Assembly (NCBI RefSeq): GCF_003369915.1
Contig: NC_046675.1
Location: 12,090,001-12,154,000 of the forward strand
DNA: 64,000 bases
Reading direction: 5' to 3'
Source of the DNA: Drosophila miranda
Lineage: Eukaryota > Arthropoda > Insecta > Diptera > Drosophilidae
How positions within the stretch are numbered: position 1 is the stretch's first letter; each line of letters begins with the position of its first letter. The notes beneath the pieces were generated by a model that saw only the letters and a list, made by a program, of their open reading frames with translations, was not told the DNA's origin and did not search any database. This document shows positions 38,198 to 47,717 of this stretch, in pieces. Position numbers and translations under genes: made by a program.

Positions 38198-38620
38198 ACA
38201 ATTTAGTAGCGCGTTTTCCACATTAACTTATCTTGATTATAGCTAATAATTTACCAAACTATTCAATAGTTTATAGAGCAGAGCATATAACCGAAATCAG
38301 ACTCCGTCATGCCTGAAGTATTTGCTGGAGCTAAACATTCCTCTTAATGGAAACAAAACAACATCGAACGAATACAAATTATGTTATTAAACAAATTTCT
38401 GGGAGGCCTGATCTGCGACCACCACCAGCTCACCTTGTCAACAAAGACGCCGTATCAATAGGTGCAGGCTATTGAAAAATAATTGCCAATTACAGAGATT
38501 TAAAATTCAAGTTCCGTTTGGAGGAAAAAAGCAAAAACAGCCTCGATTCGGCGTTGTACAACCAACGGCTAATTTGAATGCGCACTTAAAAAGTTCCGCA
38601 TTGTACAGCACTAAGCTGAT

Positions 38621-38695
38621 GGTATTTTTATCGCAACGGTATTTGATAGTACTTATCGGATTATATTTCGGTATTTTTCTTCGATAGCTATCGAT
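38621..38695. promoter_or_regulatory. CGATA/DRE cluster with 14-bp palindrome
   Basis: Four CGATA/TATCG motifs lie within 66 bp (38629-38633, 38654-38658, 38682-38686, 38689-38693). The last two form the perfect palindrome TCGATAGCTATCGA, and TATCGAT at its end is close to a DREF site. Two GGTATTTTT (Ohler-6-like) copies are interleaved. Such clusters bind BEAF-32/DREF and mark insulators and housekeeping promoters. Position between DUF1091 and the housekeeping cluster supports a boundary; function is inferred. Confidence 0.5.
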
Positions 38696-39082
38696 TACAT
38701 AACCACTGTACGTTAGAAACGCCCTGAAACGAGCAACATGGGCAACATTCTGGAAAAGGGTATTGTATAATTGAGGAAATTTTTATCATCTAAAGCGTCT
38801 AAATGAATGCAGAAACTAGTCAGTCTCTGCTTTAAAGCTATTTCAACAATATTTTGCAGTTCATTTTCTTCTTACAGACACCAAGAATAGGTATCGGGAT
38901 CGAGATATGCATGCAAGACAAGGCGTTTCTTAATTACGTTTTAAAACAGTATCTTATTGTTAAATTACAGAAATAGGGTATACAAGTGCCCATACTCCGA
39001 TTGATAACGTACAAGTAAGAAATGACAGACAATCCGTTTAAGTTGCCACGGTTTTTTGTTGACCTTTGTTGCTTAAACCTTA
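38696..39082. other. Intergenic DNA between DUF1091 and SCYL2
   Basis: Just after the CGATA cluster there is a short ATG frame (from 38738, about seven codons, MGNILEK) that meets a GGTATT donor-like sequence. No matching downstream exon was found. The rest is AT-rich with an AGGGTAT motif near 38977. It could be a remnant first exon or chance. Confidence 0.35.
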
Positions 39083-39429
39083 TTTAGACACAATCCAAGA
39101 AAAAGAAGATAATTCATCTATCGGATACAATTCTGTGTTTAGGGCTAAGGGTTTTCGCTAGCTAATAATCCTAAAGTGAATATCAAAATCAAGGAACATG
39201 ATTTCCGATCATCATCCCACAGAGAATATTAACACATTGTCGACATTTGGTGTTAAATCACTCTCCACGAAAACAATGAATCTTGAAGAATTTTAGCGCA
39301 GCTCAGGTGAAAGATACCGTGGGATTTTTTAAAGTAAAGAAAAAATGTACAATCAGTATTGTTTTCTGCGGCTTAAATCAAGTTGCTGACCTGCTTAAAT
39401 AGAGGGGGATTAAGTGGGCTAAGTTCGTG
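39083..39429 (+). repeat. Dispersed repeat, copy A (upstream of SCYL2)
   Basis: About 345 bp clearly similar, in the same orientation, to copy B at 62875-63208. Shared landmarks in order: TTTAGACACAATCCAA at the left end; AATATCAAAATC; ATGATTTC and GATCAT; CAGAGAAT; GAATTTTAGCGCAG.TCAGGTGAAAGATA (one mismatch); an A-run; CAGTATTGTTTTC; and TTAAGTGGG near the right end. It ends about 100 bp before the SCYL2 start codon. No open frame. Confidence 0.8.
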
Positions 39430-39531
39430 CATATAATCGATAGCTCCGATACATTTATTGATTACTAACAAAAAGAATTTTGCAAAAACAATAACTTCGG
39501 ACCCGTTGTTGCTGCAAATTATATAGGCAGG

Positions 39532-42416
39532 ATGGACATGATAAACAAATTCTACTCGACAGCAGTACACACGGTGTCCACCCTGTCGGGTGTGCTGCCC
39601 GGCAACAACGTAACAAGGGAATACGAGGTCCTGGAACAGGTGTGCACGGCGGGAGTGGGTGAGTAAATGTGGATGTGGATGGGGTGTGGGGAAGTAACGT
39701 CAACATATTGTGGCTTATATCATATCCTGCACGCACACAGGGCTCATGTGGAAGGTCTACAATGGCTACAAGAAGAGCACAAAGCAGGAAGTGTCCGTTT
39801 TTGTCTTCGAGAAAAAGGTCCTGGAACGCTGGTCCAAGGACGACAGAGAGACTATGTTGGAGACACTGCGACGAGGCGTGCAGCAGCTGACCAAAATCCG
39901 ACATCCGCATGTGCTGACCGTGCAGCACCCGCTCGAGGAGAGTCGCGACTCGCTGGCTTTTGCCACGGAGCCGGTTTTCGCGTCCCTGTCGAATGTCGTC
40001 GGCGATTCCGTGCGCTCCGAGAAGAAGCTGTACGATGTGGAAATTCGACACGGTCTGCTGCAGCTTTTTGACGGCCTGCAGTTCCTACACAACGACGCCA
40101 AAATTGTTCACCGCAACATCAGCGCCGAGACGATTGTGATCAACAAGAATCGCAGCTGGAAGTTGTTTGGCTTCGATTTTTGCATAGCCAATCAGCCGGC
40201 AACGGATGGCACACCACATTGGCCTTGCCGGGAGTACACCACATCGATACATGTTTTGGCGCAGCCGAGTCTGGAGTACACGGCGCCAGAGCTGGCCCTT
40301 AACAGTGTGAACACCCCGGACAGTGATCTCTTTTCCTTGGGTTTGTTCACTGAATGATCACTATGGCATTGCTTTAATCTCTTTGATTCCTTTCAGGCGT
40401 GCTCATCTTTACCATTTACGCGGGCAAGCCTTTGAAAATGTTCGGCAGCGACTACAGTGGCTTCAGGAGATACTGCAACGAATTGAACCAGCGCAAATAT
40501 CCAGCCATGAACACAATTCCCAATGAGCTGACGGAGAGTCTGAAAGCGCTGCTGCATCCCAGCGCCAGTTTGCGGCCCAAACTGCACGAGCTTAAGCAGA
40601 TCGTATACTTCCAGGATGTAGGCGTGAAGACGCTCAGTTATCTAGACTCGCTCTACCAGTGGGACAATCTGCAAAAGTCCAAGTTCTACAAGGGACTGCC
40701 GCAAATCATTCCGACGCTGCCGCACCGCGTGAATCTCCACTCAATTCTGCCATATCTGGTCAAGGAATTTGTCAACTCGCCAATGATTCCGTTTGTGCTG
40801 CCCAATGTCCTCCTGATAGCCGAGATGAGCAGCCAGCGGGAGTACTGCGACCACATACTGCCGCACCTGAAGCCCATCTTCAAGCTGACGGATCCCATAC
40901 AGATTCTGCTGATATTCATGCAGAAAATGGATCTCCTGCTAAAACTCACACCCGCAGAAGAAGTGAAGCAAAGTGTTCTGCCGCTGCTGTATCGGTCCTT
41001 GGAGTGCGACATGCCGCAGATCCAGGAACTCTGTCTTGCCGTCTTGCCCACATTCTCCACGCTGATCGACTACAATGCCATGAAGAACTCGGTGCTGCCG
41101 CGCATCAAGAAGCTTTGCCTGCTGAGCAGCAATGTCTCGGTAAAGGTCAACTGTCTGATATCAATAGGAAAGCTGCTGGAGAACCTCGACAAGTGGTTGG
41201 TGCTGGATGAGATTCTGCCTTTCCTGCAGCAAATACAAAGCCGCGAGCCGGCCATTATCATGGGCATCATAGGTGAGAGTCCAGTGAAGACCCCAAACAT
41301 GTTCCCATAACTTACTTTCTTCGTCGTTTCCCAAGGAATCTATAAAATTGCTATGACCAACACGAAGCTGGGAATAACCAAGGATGTGATGGCACACAAG
41401 TGCGTGCCATTTCTAGTGCCTCTCAGCGTGGAGAATGGCCTGACCATTGCTCAATTCAATACTATAATAGCATTGATCAAGGAGATGTTGGGCCGTGTGG
41501 AGCAAGAACAGCGCGAAAATTTACAGCAACTTTCCACCATCCAGCGAGACAATAAGTAAGACCCGAGGCCAGAGCTCTTTCTTTCGAATGCTTTTATTGA
41601 GATTCATTATTATGATTTACAGACCCAAAGATGCTTCCGAGATATTGGCTAACGAACTCGAGAGCAGCACAATTTCCCCTAGCGCCAGCAATGGCAACAA
41701 GAACAACGATGACATGTTCTCCGGCTTTACAGTGGGTCAGCCACAAGGCCTTCCAGCTGCCAGCACCTTGGCGCCCATGAGGACCAGAGAACAGCTCAAG
41801 TAGAAATCAGCAGACCAGAATGAAGCAGTGAAAACTCAAGAACCCACTTTGCTATTCCAGAATATCGCACAACACAATGAACATACCAGCCGTAGCCCCC
41901 ACACTGCCCGCAGCATCCACAGCACCCAAAGGAGTAGCAACAGCAGCAGGATCCTCTAAGCCTGACATTCTGTCCTCGCTGATGCAGAGCAACCTGAGCA
42001 GTCTGGCACCAGCTCCCAGTCCTAACAATGGGTGGCACAGTGCCAATCCGCTGGTGATGAACCATCAGCTCGCATCACCGCAGGCCAGCAACAATAACTT
42101 CTCATCGCTGGATGACCTGGATCCCTTTGGAAGTGGCAGTGGTAGTGGTAATAGCAGCGGTGGTGCCCCCAAGCCAAACAATACGAATGGTGCCAATATG
42201 TACACGCTGCAGCAGCCACAAGTGAACTATATCTATCCAACGGGCTACAGCTTGAACAGCATTCAGCAGCAGCAACAGCAGCAGAGTCTGAGCATGAACA
42301 AGGCCATGGCGCCACCACAAACACTCGTGCCGCAGACGCAGACGTTGATGCAGGGAACTGATAACCAGAACATCAATGCACTCTCCCAGCAGGATATACT
42401 TAACTTTTTGAACTAG
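39532..42416 (+). CDS. CG1951: SCYL2-family pseudokinase (CG1951-like)
   Basis: Six exons: 39532-39658, 39741-40340, 40397-41272, 41336-41555, 41623-41799 and 41861-42416; 851 residues. SCYL2 (CVAK104) is a clathrin-coat-associated pseudokinase in endosome/TGN traffic. Seen: a kinase-like fold (about 30-330) with degenerate catalytic motifs (no VAIK lysine in VSVFVF, HRN at 166-168 instead of HRD, GFDF at 186-189 instead of DFG), so probably no phosphotransfer; a helical HEAT-like region (about 350-600); then a low-complexity tail with Ala/Pro, Ser/Gly and a seven-Gln run, carrying LDPF near 754-756, an AP-2/clathrin-adaptor type DPF motif. The last intron (41800-41860, 61 bp) starts right after codon CTC, so retention would meet TAG at once and give a protein lacking the 185-residue tail. 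Neighbour CG11833 converges from the other strand. Family assignment very sure. Confidence 0.92.
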
Positions 42417-42803
42417 ACACAGTCGTAGCCAAATTAACCAATTCCATATATCTAATATACAGCAATTTACCTGTACGAAAGTGTCTCATGTGTGGGTCCG
42501 TGTGAGTGTCTGTTTGGAAAGTTTTAACTTATATGTATTATGTAGATTTTAACGCAGGTCAGGTCCTATTGGTCCGGTCCCCTGTTCGTTGACACATTCC
42601 GCAACGCAACCGATATCAAATGTGAAACGAATGCATGTAGCATTAATTATAGTGTACGTATTATTATTGTTAGCTAGACAAAAAGCCAACCAACTATCCA
42701 TGTACTTGTCCCCCCGGTGCATTGTGCAATTGCTCCCTAACTATATTTTACAAAATATAATATATCAATTCAACAGAATTCGATTTGTACTTTTCTTTCC
42801 CCT
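42417..42803. other. Shared 3' flank of SCYL2 and the APMAP-like gene
   Basis: Convergent stops lie 387 bp apart. No canonical AATAAA is evident close to either stop; AT-rich variants (AATATA near 42757) are possible. The 3' UTRs may overlap. Confidence 0.5.
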
Positions 42804-44279
42804 TTAATGTAAAGAGTATAAATTATTAGGCAATAATTTTTGCCACAACCAATTGGCACCAAAAGCTTTCTTTTTCTCATACGGATTCTTTATACGTAGC
42901 AGATAATTATTTAAGCTCGATCCCAAGTACAAGTACCCATCGAGTTCCAAGACATGAGAAATTCCAGAAGCCGTCGAATCGAAGCCGTGTAACGAGTCCA
43001 CTATCGTGCCATTCCAGTCCACGCGCACCACAGTGGTTCGTCTGGGGCTCTGCATCTGAATATACTTGATGAAGACACGAAAAACCACAGGGTAAACCTT
43101 ATTGGAGTATAAACTGTCAAGGTAGCGCAAGGGAAAAAACAGCATGGCCAGGAATCGGGCTATACAGTTGCGTAACAGCGGATAAGGGGCCAAAATGACA
43201 AATAAATTGGACTTCCGGTTGTCTGCACTAATGACCAATGGCACCCATATGCCCTCGGCATCGGGGGTCAGGTTATCCGGCAAACCGGGCAGACCATCCA
43301 CAAAGATCTCGCTCTGACCAGCCTTGGGTCCTTTGAGGTAAAACTTGGTCAGGCGCATGGCCGCTGTCTCGGCAACGACAATAAAGTCCTCATCAGGGCT
43401 CAGGGCCACACCATTCGCCAAAAAAAGACCATCCAAAAGAACCTCGATTACATTGTTGGCCCGATTATATCTGAAAAGTCTGAAAGAAAAGACCATCAAT
43501 AGCTGCTGATTGAGTTAGCTCTTCCTTCCACATGCACTCACCGGCCCGAGGGATTGGCAACGACAGCATACAGCAGGTCGTCCGACATGGAGTCGGTCCA
43601 GTAGATGTCCCCTTGACTACTGACTGCCACACCGTTGAAGAGCTTTCCTGGTCGATTCACAGTCTGACCTGGCAGCTCCTGCTGTGTCGACACCAGCAAT
43701 GACTTATTGTTAGTATCCAGATCAACTTTCCATATGCCTAAGAAGCCATCAGCCACAATCAGATTGTTTCCTTGCGAGTCAAAAGCCAGGCCCAAGGGTA
43801 GTCCGCAGAGAGAAAACTGGAAGATGTCATCTGACAAAGGGGAAACCCCTATAATGGAGATCTCTTTTACTGCTGCTTTGCCTACCACAGGGCTGCCCAG
43901 TCTTTGCAAAATACGCAATTTGTCCATCTTTACTTCCATCCAATTTTATCCTGGCTAAATTTCCGCCCCGCAGACCTGTGTAGATTTCATTATTGTGCGC
44001 TATGAGACACTCGGGGCAAAAAACGCCACCCTCTAGGAGACGTTCAGCTCCATCCAGGCGATGGTTTGGCTCTAGAGCACCTTCCAGTTCTTTTGGTTTG
44101 GTTATCCTTCACATATACAAGACATATATGAAGTAGTTCCGATCTATATCTTACAAATGTACAACTTACGAGAATTCCGTGAAGGGGAATGTCGTTCTAG
44201 GCGACAATCCGGGCAGATATAAGATGACCAGCGCTATAATTGTGATGTTCTTAAATGCCCTTCTCAATGTGATCACCAT
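42804..44279 (-). CDS. CG11833: APMAP / strictosidine-synthase-like beta-propeller protein (CG11833-like)
   Basis: Four exons on the minus strand: 44279-44170 (ATG in GCCATGG), 44106-43886, 43830-43542 and 43479-42804; 431 residues, total coding length divisible by three. The 55-bp intron 43831-43885 joins QPC to DDIFQF. APMAP-type proteins are single-pass membrane proteins with a lumenal or extracellular six-bladed propeller and arylesterase-like activity in mammals. Seen: an N-terminal hydrophobic anchor (about residues 12-28), GGVFCPECLI, NEIYTGLRGG, LCGLPLGLAFD, ADGFLGIWKVD, FNGVAV, DIYWTDS, LFLANGVALSPDED.IVVAET, LPGLPDNL and a final blade YLYLGSSLNNYLLRI. The central insert between NRKSN and VVRVDWNG is hydrophobic. 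It is in tandem with the glycosyltransferase upstream and convergent with SCYL2. Substrate unknown. Confidence 0.9.
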
Positions 44280-44912
44280 GGCGTCAAACCTATAATATGT
44301 CCGTACATATGAACATACATATGTAGAAAATTAAAAATTAACAACTCACACGAATGAATTCGAATTTCGTATGGGCTACTGAGAAATATGACTTATAAGG
44401 AAAAGGAAATACATCTTGGTTAGATTTCACTTGAATTATTACAATAATTTTGCTACCGAATCTACAATTTTCCAAGTTTCGTTTGCTTTGTTGCACCTGT
44501 TCCCAGAATTCAGCTGTCGGATTAAATCCGATCCTCCAAAAGTAAACAAACCATTTTCATATTTATTGATTTATGTAATATTGGCAGATGCAGAGCGTGC
44601 TTAATCATGATTATTCGATATAGTCTTATTTAAAGATTTCCACTTTGTACTACTACGTCCATAACAGCTTTGATTCCCGACTTAGCCTAATGAGAGGAGA
44701 TATCACGATCAAAGTAGCTAATCTCTTGCTAAACTATATGCATCCCAGTTCTAAAACAATTCTAAATGCCAGGCACTAAAACAGTGCGACTAACTAACAA
44801 GCCCCCTTTTGGGTGGGTATCCATCCACCATGAATCCCCTATTTCGTTCTAGTCCTAGTCCCCTAACAATTAGTTAAAAGCTAAAAGCTAATTAACAATA
44901 CTGAGTCGTAGC
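44280..44912. other. Intergenic DNA between the APMAP-like gene and beta4GalNAcT
   Basis: Holds the 5' flank of the APMAP-like gene and the 3' flank of the glycosyltransferase, both on the minus strand. The short plus-strand frame at 44416-44604 has no support. Confidence 0.5.
44562..44567 (-). terminator. Candidate poly(A) signal of beta4GalNAcT
   Basis: TTTATT (AATAAA on the minus strand) about 345 nt past the stop of the glycosyltransferase. Possible but not decisive. Confidence 0.35.
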
Positions 44913-45917
44913 TCAGGTCTCTACCAGAATGTGCGTAAACAGACTGTGCATCCGTCGTTCCACCTCCTTGTAGACCAGCGAGCTAAGTCCATCCATGAAT
45001 CGGCGCAATTTTGCGGCTTGAAGGAGTGCCCGACGATGCTCATTGGGATTCTCCGGTTTGTGCTTCAACATCGTGTATTCGCTGTACTCCGGAGAAAAGC
45101 GGCAGATGCCAATTCCCTCGTCCATTATACGCACATAGAGATCGTCGTCTTCACCGCCCCAGCCATGGTAGACATTGGACATTCCATTTATCTGTTTAAA
45201 CTGCAAGGTAGTTATGGCCACCACACCGCCAAACAGGCCTTGGTAAGGCAGGTGGAACCGCCAGTGGTCCAATGCCGGGCACATGTGACGAGGCGTCTCC
45301 ACACAGGCATACATCTGCCCCGAGTTGAGCGGCATGAGGTCCACGTCATGCAGGATGAGGCACGGAAAACCGTACTCGGCCGCCACCTTGGCCCCGATGT
45401 TGAGGAGCATGGCTCGGTTGAATGGCTTTTGGTCGTACTGCTCGACCAGAAAAATTCGATAATGGATCAGTTGCTGGCGCAGATAGTTGTGCATGTAGGT
45501 GAGGAAGGCGCGCAGCTGCTTCTCCCGCTGGCGATAGGGCACAATAATGGCGGTGCTGTACCGAGCCTGACACTGCTCCGGCCTGAATTCCCCTCCTGGC
45601 CAGATCTCCTCCGCATGATGGACGGTCTCGTGGTAGTAGGCGCTGCTGTACACAAATCTGTTGTTAGCAATGATGTCCGTGTAGCTACATTCGAATGTTT
45701 GCTGCAGGGAGACATTTAGCGTGACCTGCGGGAGCAGTGCACCCTCTATGTGGGCGCCATCGATATAGTCGTAGTGGGACGCAAAGCGGAAAGGCAGCGC
45801 CAAGTACACGATGAGCGTAACGATTCCTATGGTCTTCAGCAAGTCATAAATGTGGAGGCGATACGGGATCCGTACAAACATTATGTTGGAGCGGGATCTG
45901 GACGCGAACTCCCACAA
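44913..45917 (-). CDS. beta4GalNAcTB: Beta-1,4-N-acetylgalactosaminyltransferase (beta4GalNAcTB-like)
   Basis: Single-exon gene of 334 residues. Family GT7: a type II Golgi membrane enzyme that transfers GalNAc from UDP-GalNAc to terminal GlcNAc on N-glycans and, in flies, on glycosphingolipids. Seen: a short cytosolic head, a signal-anchor at about residues 26-43, stem with one NVS sequon (68-70), IIVPYRQRE at about 124-132, FNRAMLLNIG, the metal-binding DVD at 191-193 in ILHDVDLMP, and the catalytic WGGEDDDL at about 253-260, followed by the MLKH motif. All hallmark GT7 motifs are intact. An alternative start at Met13 would keep the anchor. The D. melanogaster paralogue beta4GalNAcTA lies on another arm; synteny with CG14518 favours the B gene. 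The upstream region is shared with Cpsf100, which runs the other way. Confidence 0.9.
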   Translation of the reverse strand: MWEFASRSRSNIMFVRIPYRLHIYDLLKTIGIVTLIVYLALPFRFASHYDYIDGAHIEGALLPQVTLNVSLQQTFECSYTDIIANNRFVYSSAYYHETVHHAEEIWPGGEFRPEQCQARYSTAIIVPYRQREKQLRAFLTYMHNYLRQQLIHYRIFLVEQYDQKPFNRAMLLNIGAKVAAEYGFPCLILHDVDLMPLNSGQMYACVETPRHMCPALDHWRFHLPYQGLFGGVVAITTLQFKQINGMSNVYHGWGGEDDDLYVRIMDEGIGICRFSPEYSEYTMLKHKPENPNEHRRALLQAAKLRRFMDGLSSLVYKEVERRMHSLFTHILVET

Positions 45918-46525
45918 AACAATAACACATATCCGTTGAATTCTTAAGAAATTGAATATATATAGCTGGTTATCAGTGCTGCCAAGTTTTTATCAGAAAA
46001 AAAGCTGTTTCTAACTTGAAGAAAACGAAAAAAAAAAGCTGAAAATATTCACACAAAAAAAAAGCGTAAATAATGGCGTTAGCAATTTTTTTAAAAAGTA
46101 ATATTTAATATGTATTTTATATAATTTTCATTAGTTCATCCAGTCTGTTACTTGTTTATTTTATCTTTTCATCCGCACACAATCGTCGCTTAGAAAAAGT
46201 GAACTCAACTAAAGGAGAGAGAAGCAAAGCAATGATGAACCGACCACATTTTCCTACTTCTTATGTAGCCGGTGGCAACATCAAAAAATGCTGAAAAAAA
46301 GCCTAATACCTTTATACAAAATCAAAAACTCCCGCTTCCCGCATTCACAAATTTTTCCCGCATATGGTCTTCAAAAAAAGCCAGATCTGCGGGAAAAATG
46401 CGTAATCGACAGCACTGCTGGTTATGCAGACAAGGCCAGGGCTGCAAAGCCACTGAAATAATCAAAGCATGCTTTTGTTGTTGTATAGGATGTCTCCACA
46501 ATCAGATTTATCGTTAAGTGAAAAT
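45918..46525. other. 5' flank of beta4GalNAcT, left part of bidirectional intergenic
   Basis: AT-rich with A-runs. A TATATATA stretch (about 45957-45963) and GCAGCACTGATAACCAGC (minus strand) lie 40-60 bp upstream of the glycosyltransferase start and may be its core promoter. An 81-codon plus-strand frame (46272-46517) is Cys/Lys-rich but has no recognisable domain. Confidence 0.4.
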
Positions 46526-46937
46526 ACTTGAGATAAAACGATTGCCAATTCTTAACTCAATAAACAGATAAGGCGCTTAATTTCGTAAAACTGATAAGAT
46601 ACATTCACATTGGGATGGACTTTTTAGACATCCGACTGTTAAGTGGTACATTAGACAGAAAACTCTTTAAGGTATTTCTTATTAACTTAAAGTCCAAATT
46701 GCATCTGAAAAGTGTAACAATAGATCATCTCTGTTGCTGCAGCGCCACAAGTTTGATTAGAAATCCAAACTAGCTCATATATTTTACTGGCTCACACTAT
46801 AACGCTATCTCTGTCTAAGTCTGTCGACTTTCAGACTAAGAGCTGATAATCCAATCTACAATACAAAACTGCAAAATTAGTGGTCGTAGCCGCCTCCCGG
46901 CTTTCAGACGATGAGCTGATGCACTATTTGATATATC
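46526..46937 (+). repeat. Tandem repeat unit 1 upstream of Cpsf100
   Basis: About 412 bp starting ACTTGAGATAAAACGATTG. It includes a GGCTCACACT..AACGCT segment, TCTGTCTAAGTCTGTC and GACGATGAGCTGATG. It is the longest of three direct copies. Confidence 0.88.
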
Positions 46938-47295
46938 ACTTGAGATAAAACGATTGCCAATTACTAAATCAATAAACAGATAAGGCGCTTAAGTTCTTAA
47001 AACTGATAAGATACATTCACATTAGGATGGAGTTATTGGACATCCGACCATGAAGTGGGACAGTAATCCGAAAGCACTGTTAGGTATTCTTTATTAGATT
47101 CAGGTCAAAATTGCATCTGAAAAGTGTAACAATAGATCATCTCTGTTGCTGCGGCGCAACAAGTTTGATTAGAAATCCAAACTAGCTCATATATTTTACT
47201 GGCTCACACTGTAACGCTTTCTCTGTCTAAGTCTGTCTGATCGTAGCCGCCTCCCGGCTTTCAGACGATGAGCTGATGCTATGAGCTGATATACC
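46938..47295 (+). repeat. Tandem repeat unit 2 upstream of Cpsf100
   Basis: About 358 bp, closely similar to unit 1 over its length but missing roughly 55 bp between the GTCTGTC and CGTAGCCGCCTCCCGGC segments. Confidence 0.88.
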
Positions 47296-47533
47296 ACTTG
47301 AGATAAAACGATTGCCAATTACTATATCAATAAACAGATAAGGCGCTTAAGTTCTTAAAGCTGATAAGATACATTCACATTGGGATGAATTTATTAGACT
47401 TGCGACCATAAAGTGGGACAGTAGACAGAAATAGCATAAGAGACGAAACGCAAAATAAGTCATCGTAGCCGTCGCCCAGCTTTCATATATTTCACTCGCT
47501 CACACTGAAACGCTATCTCTGTCTAAGTCTGTC
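47296..47533 (+). repeat. Tandem repeat unit 3 (shortened) upstream of Cpsf100
   Basis: About 240 bp. The left third matches units 1 and 2. The middle AAAAGTGTAACAATAGATC region is absent. The CTCACACTGAAACGCT and TCTGTCTAAGTCTGTC landmarks remain, and the copy runs into the probable Cpsf100 promoter. Confidence 0.82.
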
Positions 47534-47717
47534 GGCAAAGTCTAGTGTCACACGGCCGTAATAACAAAGAACTAGTTATTCGTGAACTACAAACGATGGT
47601 TCATATTCCAGCTCTCCGGCAACGCTCTCGGACTTTCTTGTGCAGCCCTAGGCCGGCTGATACGTTTTTCGAGCCAAAATACGATTCAACAATTGTTTAT
47701 TAGTTTAGTTCCATATA
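47534..47717 (+). promoter_or_regulatory. Probable Cpsf100 core promoter and 5' UTR
   Basis: TAGTGTCACACGGCCG at about 47543-47558 resembles the Ohler-1 (M1BP) motif TGGTCACACT but with mismatches. The start codon follows about 160 bp on. No TATA box. Inference from position and motif. Confidence 0.35.

Noticed and set aside
41877..42416. Separate small gene after SCYL2 (starting MNIPAVAP)
   Set aside because: It is the last SCYL2 exon: a 61-bp GT..AG intron at 41800-41860 joins it in frame, and the tail carries an adaptor-binding DPF motif expected for SCYL2.
44931..45719. 262-codon plus-strand open frame
   Set aside because: Lies wholly antisense to beta4GalNAcT, which has all GT7 motifs; the opposite frame stays open through codon bias.
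46272..46517. 81-codon Cys-rich plus-strand frame upstream of Cpsf100
   Set aside because: No recognisable domain or promoter; spans AT-rich DNA next to the tandem repeats.
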